Part shown: one piece after another, positions 37,355 through 50,806 of the stretch
Position numbering within the stretch: position 1 is the stretch's first letter
Layout: each line of letters begins with the position of its first letter
DNA from: Salvia splendens
Taxonomy: Eukaryota; Streptophyta; Magnoliopsida; Lamiales; Lamiaceae
Length of the DNA stretch: 64,000 nt
NCBI RefSeq assembly: GCF_004379255.2
Contig: NC_056049.1
Coordinates: forward strand, 22,056,063-22,120,062
Direction of reading: 5' to 3'
Made by a program: the position numbers and the translations under genes
Notes under the pieces: model-generated
Told to the model about the DNA's origin: nothing
The model's input: only the letters and a program-made list of their open reading frames with translations
The model's database searches: none

Positions 37355-40303
37355 TCACTTGTTGAAAGTAAGATAACTGAAAAATGGCCTTTGAGGAACT
37401 GGTATAAGCTTCACAACCCAAGCAAGAGGCCAAGAAAGTGCCCCAATCCCAACACAAATCCCCCACTCTCCCAAATTCAGCCTCTCTGTATCAGCAAACT
37501 TATTCAACAACTCCACCATCACCACTTGAAGAACCACCGTCACTCCTACAATCCCCACAAACAACTTGTTCTTATGCAACCCTTCAAACACATTCCTCTT
37601 CTCAACCTTCCTCGCATTGAACTCATTAAACACCTGACACATCACAAACGCATTGAATATCAAAGTATTCTTCACCTTCTCACTCACCCCAAACAGACCC
37701 TCCCCTCCAAACTGCAGCACCAACAACACCCCAATCTGATACACAGCCTGTGCCATTAGATTCCTCCACATCACATTACTGATCAGCGCCTCGTGCCTCC
37801 CCACGGGCCGCTTCTCCATCAACTCCCTTGCCGGTCTCTCTGTGGCCAGCGCCAACGCCCCGAGAGTGTCCATGATCATATTCACCCACAGCAGCTGCAC
37901 CGCCGTCAGAGGCACCTCACCGGCCGAGATGGCCGCCACAAAGTTCACCGTCAACGCTGCTACATTCACCGTCAACTGGAACTGAATGAACTTCTGTATG
38001 TTGTTGTACACACACCTCCCCCATTTTAAAACTGTCACCACTGATGCGAAGTTGTCATCCATGATCACTATATCAGAGCTTTCTTTCGCCACCTCTGTGC
38101 CTTGGATCCCCATCGACAGGCCTATGTCGGCCTCTTTTAAGGCCGGTGCATCGTTCGTCCCGTCTCCCGTGACTGCCACCACATGGCCGAGCCTCTTCAA
38201 GCACTGCACCATGAGGAGCTTATCCAATGGGGAGGATCTTGCCATCACGCGGATGCCCTCGACCCTCTCCATCCGCTCCTCATCCGTGTACGATCGAAAC
38301 TCAGCTCCTTCAACTACACATCCGTCTTGGTCTTGACCCGGGAGGAGTATACCACACTCTGTAGCTATGGCCTTGGCCGTGAACACGTTGTCACCGGTGA
38401 TCATCTTCACATCAACACCGGCATACTGGCAATCTTCAACAGCCTTCTTCACACCGGGCCGGCATGGATCTTTTATCCCTACTAAACCTAGTAGAACCAT
38501 ACCATCTTCTTGAATTTTCTTCTCTGTTTCAAGATTCACCTCATCACTCTGTTTATGTGCAAATGCAATGCATCTTAGGCTAGAAGCAGCCATTCCTTGA
38601 ATAATATGATTGAATTGCAATCTCTCTTCATCATCCAAATCCTTTTTCTCACCTTCCAAATCATAGTAGTGTGAGCACATTGCAAGAATCATCTCAGCTG
38701 CTCCTTTCCAATGCACATGGAATTCATGATCTCTCTTCACCAAAACACCACTCCTCTTCTTCTCAGAATTGAATGCCTCCACATGAAGAATCTCACATCC
38801 CCTCTTCACCTCCTCCATATCCATCCCCATCTCCGCCACCGCCCACGACAGGATCGCCTTCTCAGTCGGGCTACCAGAGAATTCCACCCCTTCATCAGAC
38901 ATATACACACCACCCGTCGTGTTAAGCCCAACGCCCTCACGAAGCAGCTCAACAACACTCCTCCCAATATTCACTCCATCTTCAAAGGAGTCCTTCCCCA
39001 TCCAAAACTTCGTCACCATCATCTTATTCATAGTTAGCGTACCCGTCTTATCCGTGCAGATAGTAGTAGCAGAGCCCATGGTTTCGCAAGCCGAGAGCTT
39101 CCTCACCATGGATTGATCAGCCATCATCCTCTTCATCGAATACGCGAGAGTGAGAGTGACAGCAAGAGGCAAACCTTCCGGTATAGCAACCACAACAATC
39201 GTCACCGCAGCAGCAACAATCCCAACAACCGAATTAATCACATCATCCGCTTTAGTCCTTTTTCCATTAAACTCCCTCACCCCATTCTCATCCTCTGTAT
39301 TCCCCGTAAAATAACGAACCATCAACACGACAAGAACAAGAAACGCTACAGCCAAACCGAGCTTCCCAATCGAGGAAGTGAGCTTGTTGAGCCGCCTCTG
39401 CAGCGGCGTCTCCTCATCCGCATCATCCTTACTAATCCTGCTCATCATCTCCCCCCGCAGAGTGTCCATCCCAACACCCGTCACCACCATTTTCCCATAC
39501 CCGTCCGCCACCTTCGTACCGGAAAATAGAAAAGGATTGACGCAAATCTCGACATCCACAGTGTCGCTCTCACCGGTCATGCTAGACTCATCCACCTGCA
39601 GAGAGTGGCCTTCTATGAAAAGGCCGTCTGCAGGGACTTGATCTCCGATGTTTAAGCACACGACGTCGCCCACAACAACGTCGTATATTGACACCTCTTG
39701 CCTCCTTCCGCTTCTAACTACTTCAATTAAAACATTACTGCTTATTTTTGAGAGCTTATCAAACTGTCTGCTCTGTCTGAAGTTGCTGACGGAGGAGACG
39801 GAGATGACGAGGAACACCGCGACGAAGATGCTTCCGCCGTCGTACCAGCCATCCCTTATGCCGTGTTCTTTAATTCCGAAGCCGAGGGAGAGAGCGGCGC
39901 AGGCGAGTAAGATGAGGATGGTGGGATCTTTAAAGGCTTCTATTACAAAGTGGAGGAAGGATTTTGATGGGGGAAAGGGGTAGGTGTTGGTGCCGAAGGC
40001 TGTTTTTCGGGCTGCGAGGTCATGGTCGTCGCCGGTGATGCCGTGGAGGGGGTTCGTTTTGAGGGCGGCGGCGACGCCGTGGGGGCCTTTGAGGAGGGAG
40101 AGTTGGCGGAGGTTTTTGTCCTTGACGAGGTGGGGGAGGTGGTGGTCGACGACGACAGCGATGGCGGTGGTGGAGAGGAAGGCTCTGGAGCAGTAGATGG
40201 TGGCGAAGGCTTTGTGCCATTTTTTTTTGTTTGGATTTATGGAGGCATGAAAATGCATGGGATCATGCTGATGAAGCAGGAGCTCTGTTATGATTGCTGA
40301 CAT
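37355..40303 (-). CDS. Autoinhibited plasma-membrane Ca2+-ATPase (P2B type, ACA12/13-like)
   Basis: Pumps Ca2+ out of the cytosol using ATP. One uninterrupted 982-aa frame starts at the ATG at 40303; lack of introns is typical of the ACA12/ACA13 branch. The N-terminal ~70 residues are basic with hydrophobic anchors (KKKWHKAFATIYCSRAF), the position of the calmodulin-binding autoinhibitory region. Motifs in order: actuator TGES (243-246), membrane PEGL (375-378), phosphorylated Asp418 in DKTGT, nucleotide-binding KGAAE (533-537) and hinge TGDGTNDAP (712-720). Hydrophobic segments fall at ~125-145, 155-172, 315-332 and 355-385, plus a C-terminal group. The coding strand is GC-richer than its surroundings. 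A TATA box and two W-box cores lie upstream. A calmodulin-like gene lies 6.7 kb away. Confidence 0.96.
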   Translation of the reverse strand: MSAIITELLLHQHDPMHFHASINPNKKKWHKAFATIYCSRAFLSTTAIAVVVDHHLPHLVKDKNLRQLSLLKGPHGVAAALKTNPLHGITGDDHDLAARKTAFGTNTYPFPPSKSFLHFVIEAFKDPTILILLACAALSLGFGIKEHGIRDGWYDGGSIFVAVFLVISVSSVSNFRQSRQFDKLSKISSNVLIEVVRSGRRQEVSIYDVVVGDVVCLNIGDQVPADGLFIEGHSLQVDESSMTGESDTVDVEICVNPFLFSGTKVADGYGKMVVTGVGMDTLRGEMMSRISKDDADEETPLQRRLNKLTSSIGKLGLAVAFLVLVVLMVRYFTGNTEDENGVREFNGKRTKADDVINSVVGIVAAAVTIVVVAIPEGLPLAVTLTLAYSMKRMMADQSMVRKLSACETMGSATTICTDKTGTLTMNKMMVTKFWMGKDSFEDGVNIGRSVVELLREGVGLNTTGGVYMSDEGVEFSGSPTEKAILSWAVAEMGMDMEEVKRGCEILHVEAFNSEKKRSGVLVKRDHEFHVHWKGAAEMILAMCSHYYDLEGEKKDLDDEERLQFNHIIQGMAASSLRCIAFAHKQSDEVNLETEKKIQEDGMVLLGLVGIKDPCRPGVKKAVEDCQYAGVDVKMITGDNVFTAKAIATECGILLPGQDQDGCVVEGAEFRSYTDEERMERVEGIRVMARSSPLDKLLMVQCLKRLGHVVAVTGDGTNDAPALKEADIGLSMGIQGTEVAKESSDIVIMDDNFASVVTVLKWGRCVYNNIQKFIQFQLTVNVAALTVNFVAAISAGEVPLTAVQLLWVNMIMDTLGALALATERPARELMEKRPVGRHEALISNVMWRNLMAQAVYQIGVLLVLQFGGEGLFGVSEKVKNTLIFNAFVMCQVFNEFNARKVEKRNVFEGLHKNKLFVGIVGVTVVLQVVMVELLNKFADTERLNLGEWGICVGIGALSWPLAWVVKLIPVPQRPFFSYLTFNK

Positions 40304-40386
40304 ATTAGTATTTTGTCCTTTTTTGCAATGGGAATTGGAAATTGTTTAAGGTTTGTGAATGAGTTGGGAGGTGTAGATATGTAATG

Positions 40387-40394
40387 TATATATA
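40387..40394 (-). promoter_or_regulatory. TATA box and W-box cores upstream of the Ca2+-ATPase
   Basis: On the minus strand TATATATA lies about 84-91 bases before the ATG. Two TTGAC cores, also on the minus strand, lie at 40457-40461 and 40479-40483 (the second as TTGACC). W-boxes bind WRKY factors, so stress induction is possible, but this is inference from motifs. Confidence 0.5.
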
Positions 40395-40483
40395 AGGTAA
40401 CCAAAACAATGGCGGTGTGTGCATGTTTTTGGATAAAATCATGACAGCGACGCGTAGTCAACGCGTTGTATTAACTTGGTCAA

Positions 40484-42260
40484 TGATCTGTGGAGTTCAC
40501 ACTCGAATATTTATATGTAATTAAGGAGTATATTTTGTTATTTTACGTTACTTGCAATTACTTGGTTATTAAGTTTAATTTACCTGTTTTGATTATATTG
40601 CTATCAATTAGTAATATCTTTTTGAAGGAAGAATTAAGCGTAGGTCTATTTTTTGGATGTGCTGTATGAGAACAAGTGGGGATTATGTTTCAATTTCAGC
40701 TGTAAATGTGAATCAATTAATAAGTTGATTTGGCTAGCAATGTTCTCATTTGGCCGACGCTATTCGCGAGTTTTATGATCGACATGAGAATTTAATTTCA
40801 AATTAGTTGTTTGATAAAATTACATTTAATAAAAAGATTAACCTAAATTTGATATTAATTTTTTGAAATTTTACTATATTTTTTGTTTTTTTATATATCT
40901 CTATATTAAATTATATTAATATATTTTGGGTTGTATGTGTTGTGTGTAGTGTGTGTAATATTGTGTTCGTTTTGTGGTGTCACAATTTGTATGTGGTGTG
41001 CGCAATGGCCAGTGTGTGTGTTCAGTGTGTTTTTTAGATGTACCTATTTTTTCAAATATTTGAAACTTCGAATATTTACTTTAATTATAAATTTCAAATT
41101 GTTACATTGAAATGATATTATTTGAAACTTCAAATATTTTCTTTAACAATAAATTTCAAAAAAAAATATTCAATTTAAACATGAGTAAATGTGGATTAAT
41201 TGGTGTTGCATTGTACGATGTGATTTCGTCTATTTATTTACGTTTATCTTTGATACATCTATGTTGATTATATGATACAACTTCATGTAATTTCGATTGG
41301 AGCAGTAGCTACCTACATCTATTTCACTCATTTGTGAAATGATGCATCTATTTCGTGGAACCCTTGCAAACTTAGAGTTGAAATAGAGACTAAATCCGGG
41401 GACAAATACTAAATGAAAAAGCTAAGTATATTAAAAGAAGACACAGCTCGAATATATGAAAATTGTGTGTAAATTTCAAATTAGAATTCGGAAAGTTCAA
41501 ATGTTGAGGTGTTGTCTTAACAACGAGAACTTTAGATTTATTTATTCCTTTCTTGTGGTGAAGGAATCTACTTTAATATGTGTAGATATTTTCTATATAC
41601 TACCCAAAAATAGATTAGGAAAAAAGGGAAAGAGAAAGAAAATGGGAAAAAGGGAACTGAATATTATTAAATATATGATGGATGTAATTTCAAAGCTATT
41701 AATTAAGTATTCATCAAGATGCCTCTTTCGAAAAACTGCAGAGATTCTGCCGTGTTATTGCATTCATTTTCTTCGGTTTGTTAATACCTTCTCATCCACT
41801 CCATTATAAATTTATATTGAAAATATATTGTAATTTTTAGTTTGTATTTATAGGCGTTTTTAAACTAATTATATCTCCTGATTTTATTTTTTGTTATGCT
41901 TTTAGGTTTATATTGACTTTTATCAATAAATATAATTTTTTTTATTCATTAAAATGCTTGTACTCGTTATTTTCGGTATGCACATAGCTTTGATGATGTT
42001 GCCATTTAGATATCGCAAAAGAACTTGGCGTTGAAGCAAAGCTTCAATCATGCACACGCAAACATCACAAATGGAAAATTTTAATAACTTAATTAAACAT
42101 GAGAATCTATCTATTAGTTTACCTATTGATATAGTATGTATGTATGTATATACAAGTGATTGTGGGAATCACATCCCTCACAATAAGAGAGAAAAGCTAA
42201 AAAGACTGACAAAATTTTAGTTAAACTTTAAGTGTAGCTTTGCAATATTTTACTGACTAA
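40484..42260. other. AT-rich intergenic region
   Basis: No gene is supported. It holds GT-rich simple sequence near 40925-41035 (TGTGTTGTGTGTAGTGTGTG) and repeated ATTTGAAACTTCAAATATTT-type motifs near 41057 and 41128. Confidence 0.5.
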
Positions 42261-42610
42261 GGCCATCCACAACGTTGTTCCTATACCGTTCCTATACCGT
42301 TCCTTAAACCACTATTTGAGGGCCCCACTGTACTTTTTTACTCCATTCCTTAACTAAGGAACGGAACCTGCAACCCTCCGTTCCTCAAATTACTATTCAT
42401 TCAATTTCAATTTTTTTTTATTTCCAACCCAATTCAATTTAATTAAACACACTTTAATAAAAAACAAACACACTTTATTAAAAAACACACAACATTAAAA
42501 AAAAATTCAACTTAAACTTTAAAAAAATAAAAAAGAACACAATTAAAATCCTAAAAAAATAAAAAACACAAAATAAAAAACACACAATTAAACGTGGGAA
42601 AATAAAAAAA

Positions 42611-43768
42611 CTACTCCGCCGGCGAATCATCCTCCGGAGGCGGTCGAGGTTGAAGGGGAGTCGGAAGGCAAAGTTGTGCTGCCATATGCACAATTCCGTT
42701 CCACCAGGCCGTGAATTGGGCGTACGAGAAGCGGGAAGTGCCCGCCATTGTGGCAGTCATGTACTCCACCATAAGTGTGTCCGAGCCTCCCCGCGAGCCC
42801 GATCCCGAGGCCGACTGGCTTGATTCGCCTCGGCCCTTCCTCGCTCTAGCCGCCTTCGCCGCCTTCGTCCCTTGCGGCCGACGGCGCCCACGGCTGGATC
42901 CCCCGTATTCGTCGGGCGTTGGATCCCCCGTACCCCCAAACACCTGCGGTTCACCCTCGCTGGCTTCACCGGTGTCACCAGACCCTGAGTAGTTGCCGCT
43001 CGCCGTGTGCTTCGTGCACTTTGAGGTTGAGCCCGAGCTCGAGCGGACACCGCCGGCCCACCTTTCCTCGTCCTTGACGAGCTGCCAAATATCAACATAT
43101 TTGAACTGTAGACCGGTGTCCTGGTAGAAGACGCGCAAAGCCGCCCTCAGAATGTCGGCGCCCGAAGCTCCGCTTTGGTAGTTCGCCGCTTCGGCCCAGT
43201 AGATGCCGCAAATTTTTTGACCTGTGCGTCGACTCGGCCAAAGTGAGCACGGAGCATTGTATATTTGCGCTTCTGGGCCCCTTTCGGCTTAGTCTGGTGG
43301 TAGACATCACGGACCTTTTCCCAGAAGCACTTGGCGGCTTGTTGGTTCCCGACGATGGGATCGTACGAGACGGTGAGCCAGGCGGTGTACACCGCCTTAG
43401 TTTCTTCGTTGTTGTACGGATGCCGGCCCAGATCCTCCAGTTCCTCCTTCTCCTCCTCCTCCTCCTCGGGTGCCTCAGACGCAGCCCTAGAGCTTCCACC
43501 GCCTCGGCTTCCTCCCTGGGTGGGTTCAACGGGGATATCCTCCCGAATCTGGGACAAACCCTGAGAAAGCCGCGAGCCGGGTGGTCGAGCGTAGGCATCC
43601 ACATCGAAAGTGGGTGGTTGGTACCCACCCGGCGTCGCTGACCCCCTGGGTGCCCGGCGTCGACGACCCGGAACCACCAAGTGTGTTGTACATGGTCTCC
43701 CAATCGCCGAACGCGTTGAGATCCCACCCACCGGAGCCGCCACCGCCGTAATTCCCGTCGCCGGACAT
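42611..43768 (-). pseudogene. Harbinger ORF1 (Myb/SANT-like DNA-binding accessory protein), frameshifted
   Basis: In this superfamily ORF1 binds DNA and helps the transposase. From the ATG at 43768 the frame encodes a Gly-rich start (MSGDGNYGGGG). Homology moves to a second frame near 43640, which carries an acidic run and the trihelix-like SANT domain: ETKAVYTAWLTVSYDP, FWEKVRDVY and FGRVDAQVKKF. Near 43200 it moves back by one base into a third segment reading GIYWAEAANYQSGASGAD and then YQDTGLQFKYVDIWQL, ending in a Gly/Ser-rich tail at 42611. Two frameshifts make it a pseudogene. Plant databases often label such proteins 'glutathione S-transferase T3-like', which is a naming artefact. Confidence 0.87.
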
Positions 43769-43865
43769 TTTGTGAAGGAGATTGAAATAGAAAATTGGAG
43801 AGGAATTGATGTTGGTTTAGGAAGAGTAGATGTGTAGTTGTGTGTGAAATGTAATAAATTAGGTG

Positions 43866-43873
43866 TATTTATA
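43866..43873 (-). promoter_or_regulatory. TATA box of Harbinger ORF1
   Basis: On the minus strand CTATAAATACACC occurs 98 bases upstream of the ATG at 43768, identical in core and flank to the transposase promoter at 23743-23750. Confidence 0.6.
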
Positions 43874-44204
43874 GAATAAGAAAATAAAAATTAAAATTAA
43901 AAAAATTAAAAAAAAGTTAAAAAAACGGTAATATGACCGTTAAAATTTTTTTTTTAAAAAAATAATTAATTATTGCGTCATCGCTGACGTGTCCCACTCG
44001 CGGGCCGGCGAGTGGGAAGCACGCACGAAGCGGGGAGCGCCACGTCGCCCCAGCGCGTGGCGGCACAAGCCGTGCCGCGTTCCGTGCCGTCGGCACGCGG
44101 AACGGAATGGGAGCGGAATGGTGCGCCGCAACTCGTTCCGCGGCGAAACCGTTCCGGCGGAACGGCACGCGGAACGCCGGCGGCACGCGTTGCGGGTGCC
44201 CTAA

Positions 44205-44717
44205 GAATGTTAACGTTAATTAGTCTTTGATAGAAAGTAGCTTTGCACCAGCTTTAATAGTTCCAGGGAATTTCTTAAATGTTGAAACTTGAAACATAAA
44301 TAGTTAAAGAATCAAGATGGAATTTTCAAATGAATTTAGTTGGTTTGTGTTTAAATGTTTTAGCTTATTATTCGTTGAACTTCATATGGCAGGCAATAAA
44401 ACTAATCTATGGGGTATGTACGTGGCGTGGTTACTAATTTATGTCCTTTCCAGTTAAATAAAAGAAGAGTTTATTATGAATGAAAACATGAGTTCGAAAA
44501 TAATTTAGGTTAATTATAAATTATTTTTGATAAATAATTCATTTATCATATAAGAAATTACTAGTCTATATTCCCTCTATCTTAAATAAGATTTGACCAT
44601 TTGCTGACTTGAGATTTTATATAGTTTTATTTTATATATTAAAAGAAAAGAATAAAATAAGAGATACTCTCTCCGTCCTATAATAATTGTCACTCTTATT
44701 ATGGGCATGAGTTTTAA
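44205..44717. other. Intergenic DNA
   Basis: No gene is supported. A partial Stowaway-type end (ACTCTCTCCGTCCTATAAT) lies near 44664. Confidence 0.45.
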
Positions 44718-45400
44718 GAGTGTCCACAATAATTTGGCCAAGCTTAAGGCCAAGCCACAAATTCTTGTTCATAGCTACAAAAATTTGTCCACAGCCACAA
44801 AAAAACTTGTCCAGCCCAATAGTGGACACGTCACAACCACAAATCACATTATTTTTTTCAATTGTTGATATATTTTAATTCAATTAGAATAAAAATTATC
44901 GGACTATAATAATTTGAAAAAAAACATAATTTAATTAAAAATATTTTAAACCAAATCTTCATTGTATTATAGATACGGGAAAATTATACAACAAAAAATT
45001 TATAAAAAAATATAAAAATAACACCGCCACCGTCTTCTTTGTGGTATCATCAGAATCATCGGCTTCTTCTTCTTCTTCTTCTTCACCGCCGCCCCCGCTG
45101 CTCGCGTCACCGCCCTCCCCAAACCCAGCTGCTCCCTGAGCCTCTGCATGAGCTCGAAGTACACCCCCTTGGTGACCGGGTCGGTTGCGGTCTCGTACGC
45201 TCTGGCGTTCTCCTGAAGTTGCTTCATCATCTGCACCTCCAGATTCCTGTTCAACACCGAGACAGGGTAGCGGTAGCCATCCCCGTGTGCGATCCAGACG
45301 CGGTCGCAGAGAGGCGGGAGGCGGCTCTAGCGTCTCGGATACTGTTGGCCCTGGGGACATGGGCGCCTGGATATTGTGTAAAGATGTGTGACAGATATGT
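44718..45400 (-). mobile_element. Truncated Harbinger-like element
   Basis: A TAA at 44715-44717 is followed by GAGTGTCCACAATAATTTGG, which matches the terminal repeat of the element at 23481 (GAGCGTCCACTATAATGTGG), and by inner copies of TTGTCCA and ATAGTGGACA. No matching right end was found, so the right boundary is approximate and the element appears truncated. Confidence 0.5.
45000..45318 (-). pseudogene. Unrecognised protein fragment in the truncated element
   Basis: On the minus strand one frame reads RVWIAHGDGYRYPVSVLNRN and continues into a helical stretch EVQMMKQLQENARAYETATD and ELMQRLREQLGL, ending in poly-Lys. Codon composition is GC-rich against an AT-rich background, which suggests real former coding sequence. 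There is no clear start. It may be the C-terminal part of a transposon accessory protein; I do not recognise a family. Confidence 0.3.
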
Positions 45401-47038
45401 AATTAACATAATATAAAGTGATTGACAAAAAAAACAATTAGTCAAGTGGATAACCTGAAAATGAAATGGGCCAAGTTAAGCGGGAAATAGGGAGTTAATA
45501 TTCATCGGATGTAATGATAATTTTGATTGTTTATATATTAGTACAATTTTGTGGGCCAAAAATACTTTGGGCTGATATAAGGTTCTTGGGTTATTAAATA
45601 ACAGTGAAACAGAAAATTGGGCTTCAAACTGCGAAATATTAGATATTTTATCCGTCCTAAAAAAAATAGACATATTTGATCATTTCGGGTCATTTTTCAA
45701 AATTAGAGAATCTAAATATCGAAAGTTTTTTTAAAACTTATTTAAAAGTATGACCTACCTTCCACCAACTTCTTTTATTCACTTTCTATTACATTTCTTA
45801 AAACTTGTGTACGATTAACTTGGTCTCGTGGACAAAGGGAGTAATGATTAGTGGATATATTGAAATAATTTAATAATCCCTTCATTTTTTTAAAAAAATT
45901 TCTTTTTATTTCTCTCTTGCCTCGTTTATTAAAAATTTGAAATAAAATTTTACATTAATTTCTACTCCATTACTATTTTACTATTAGGACAAAATGGTAA
46001 AATTAGCTAAAGTTGAACCGCACAATATAATCATTAAAATTTAGAAGCTCTTCTCCAGCTATTATGTGTTATTTTGCCACTCGCACATCTTATTTTTTTG
46101 AGACTAGGAAAATAAGCTCGAACCATAACAATTCCAGTCAAAGGTCAAGCATACCAACAAATCTTCATATTGACTTGAAGCTTATTGTAAAAACCAGAGC
46201 ACCATATAATATTTTATTAATCTTATTTGAATTCATTATAATGTTTTTGATGTAATATTGTCGACTGCAACATTAGTTTGATATTGTCCGCTTTGGCTCA
46301 AGCCAGCTCGAATTTGTTTTGGGTCACCCCCAAAAAGTCTATAACTAATTAGGGTTTGACATAGATTATATACACCTTCCAACTTCCCTCCAACACTCGA
46401 TGAGGGATGGGGTTTGTAACCCAACAATACAATTACACTTGAGTTATGGAAAATGCGAGTGACAGAGTAAAAATATCATAGCTCAAGGCTTTTCCCGTAT
46501 GTCGAGTTATACGTAAATGCATATTCTCTTCGTCCATAAAAAAATGTACCAATTTATAGATGACACGCGTTCTAATACGTAATTAATAAAATAAGAGAGG
46601 AAAAGAAAAAAAAGTTGGTGGAAGTATTATGAGATCCTTATTGTTAGTTGTTTAAAATTTGCTTATACAGAATTAATCTAATTTTTGTGGAGGCTTAAAA
46701 TGCTAAAATTATTTTTTTTAAACAGAGGAAGTATATATATTTAATGTCTCGTTTTCAATGCTTAAACAATAAAATCATGTAGTAGTAATTTTTTAATGAA
46801 CTACAATTTAAAGAATACAATCACAAACTAATTACTCTATTTAGAGAAAGCCATACACTCATCCTTAAGGAATAACTTAATCAACCAATCCTACTTACTT
46901 GTAACTGACATATTTTCTTTATTTGTTTTCTCTCTACACACAAAAGCTTAACTGCTTAACCTTAATCAGACAATTGAAGCAAATTAAACTAATCAAACAT
47001 AGGATTAACAAATAATCTGAACCAGTCTTCGTCTTCAA
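45401..47038. other. AT-rich intergenic DNA with decayed Stowaway-like MITEs
   Basis: No gene is supported. About 45650-45842 begins TCCGTCCTAAAAAAAATAG and ends GGACAAAGGGAG. About 46527-46736 begins CTCTTCGTCCATAAAAAAAT and ends ACAGAGGAAG. Both look like Tc1/mariner-type MITE relics with diverged ends. Confidence 0.5.
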
Positions 47039-48335
47039 TTATCCAAGAGCCATCATCATCTTAACAAATTCATCGTAATTAACTTGTCCATCACCATCCA
47101 AATCAGCCTCCCTTATCATCTGCTCCACCTCTTCATCTGTTAATTTCTCCCCTAAGTTGATCATCACGCGTCGAAGCTGCACAAATCGAATTTAATTAGT
47201 TTTAATAATTTATTTAATAGTGTAAGGAAATGTTATTTAAAAGGTGAAAGTGAAGTTCAAAAGTAGTCCAAGTGCACTGCTTAGTTTAAACTTGGTAAAG
47301 TTCATTGTATTGGAGATGGATGTGTGCAGAAACACTAAAAAAAACTGGGTTTACCTATAATCTTGATAGTAGACGATACCAATTAATTTAATGCTAAAAT
47401 ATTGGTATAATAAAAGAGAAACGAGACAAAATGAAAACAATATAACTAATGATTATAGGCAAAATGAGCACTGAGGAGTGAAATTCAATTTTATACACGT
47501 CTTTTTTTACCACTTTGTAATTTTGCTAGGCGACAAAAATCCAAATTGGACGAGGAAATCAATGTAATAAATGAATACGACGAAAATAAAAAATATGGCA
47601 ATTAAATTATGGTACTTATCAAGTACAATGTCACTACGGATGATGAGCAATCGTAGTTAACATCTAAAACACACACACATAAATATAAAAAATATGGATA
47701 TGAACAAAGTAAGAAAACAATAAATACATCACCTACCCAAAAAAAATTATGTAAAATGGGTTTCTTTAGATAGATTTAATTCTTTTAACATAAGTAATAG
47801 ATTAATTGATACCTCTTCAGCTGAGATGTAGCCGTTTTGATCCTTGTCGAACACTTTGAAAGCCTCCTTCAGCTCTTCCTCTGCATCAGTTTCCTGCCAA
47901 AAATCATCGAAATTATCAGAAATAAATCTACATAAATAATTAATCAAATAACAACAAAACAATTCTTTTCTTTACGAACAAAATAATTTTGTAATAATTT
48001 AGCTACCTTCATTTTCTTTTCCATGAGGTTCAAGAACTCGGAAAACTCAATGGTGCCATTTCCATTGGAATCGATTTCGTTGATCATGTCTTGGAGTTCT
48101 TCCTCAGTAGGGTTTTGATCCAAAGACCTTAGTACAGTCGCCAATTCTTCAATGGTAATGCAACCTGCAGTTATGTTACATCAATAAATATATCATCAAA
48201 ATCTCCTAAAACATGTCCAAAAAATGAATGATCAAGAGTAAAAGTAGTTTATTAATTACCATCTCCATCTTTGTCAAATAGGCTAAAGGCCTCTTGGAAC
48301 TCCACTATTTGATCTTCCTTCAATATTTCTCCCAT
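47039..48335 (-). CDS. Calmodulin-like protein (CML8/CML11 type), four EF hands
   Basis: A Ca2+ sensor. Exons on the minus strand: 48335-48260, 48164-48007, 47893-47813, 47176-47039; all in frame, 150 aa. Four EF-hand loops start DKDGDG, DSNGNG, DKDQNG and DLDGDG, each with the conserved sixth Gly and a terminal Glu, so all four should bind Ca2+. Loop 1 is split after Gly by intron 1, the intron position found in plant calmodulins. It is close to calmodulin but has extra N-terminal residues ([17 protein letters not shown]) and a [13 protein letters not shown] linker, as in the CML8/CML11 group. Targets would be calmodulin-binding enzymes; type IIB Ca2+-ATPases such as the one upstream are a known class. 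A CT/CA microsatellite sits in its leader. Confidence 0.95.
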
Positions 48336-48339
48336 GAGG

Positions 48340-50233
<1,894 letters not shown>

Positions 50234-50806
50234 TAGGACTGGGGAAAAATACCGAAATACCGAAATATCGGTATACCGTGGTTTTCGGTACGGTATGAAA
50301 CCTTACAGAAAGATTCCAGCAAAGTAACGTATGATTTTTCAAATACCGCGGTATACCGCTGCATACCGAAATTCGGCATATACAGTAAATTAAGGTATCT
50401 ACTATAAAATATAAATATAATTATATACAAAATATATTTTATATATTTTTAAATTATAAAATCAATTGTGAAATATAAATATAATTCTGAATTAAATATA
50501 TTTTATATATTTTTAAAATTAGAAAATATAAATAATATTCTAAAAACTCAAATTTTCTATTTTAATTGATGTTGAAAGTCAGGTATACCGCAAAAGTACG
50601 GTATACCGAACTTTGATACGGTATACCGAAAATGAGGTACGGTATCGGTATGGAAATTCGTCATACCGAAAATAAGGTATATCGAAGTTCGGTATGCCGA
50701 AAACTTTGGAAAGGTAAAGGTATGACTTTTTCGTATACCGAATTTACGGTAAGGTATACTGTATGGTGGTTTCGATAAGGTATACCGTACCTACCCACCC
50801 ATTCTA
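50234..50806. mobile_element. hAT-like element rich in GGTATACC motifs
   Basis: It begins TAGGACTGGGGAAAAATACC and ends TACCCACCCATTCTA, an imperfect inverse. Both ends are packed with CGGTATACCG/TACCGAAA motifs around an AT-rich core, like hAT subterminal repeats. The flanks ATCTAGAT and GACTAGAT are only partly alike, so the target duplication and exact ends are unsure. No coding capacity. Confidence 0.5.

Larger units (their letters stand above)
42261..44201 (-). mobile_element. PIF/Harbinger element with Myb/SANT ORF1 only
   Basis: TAA duplications flank it (42258-42260 and 44202-44204). The termini are GGCCATCCACAACG and the inverse of GGGCACCCGCAACG. It is 1941 bp long. The right subterminal region is very GC-rich (GCGGAACGG, GCACGCGTTGCG) and the left has repeated CCGTTCCTATACCGTTCC. 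It carries the accessory ORF1 on the minus strand but no transposase, the mirror image of the element at 23481. Confidence 0.87.

Noticed and set aside
37391..40300. Several frames on + opposite the Ca2+-ATPase gene
   Set aside because: They are shadows of the long intronless gene and have no recognisable domains.
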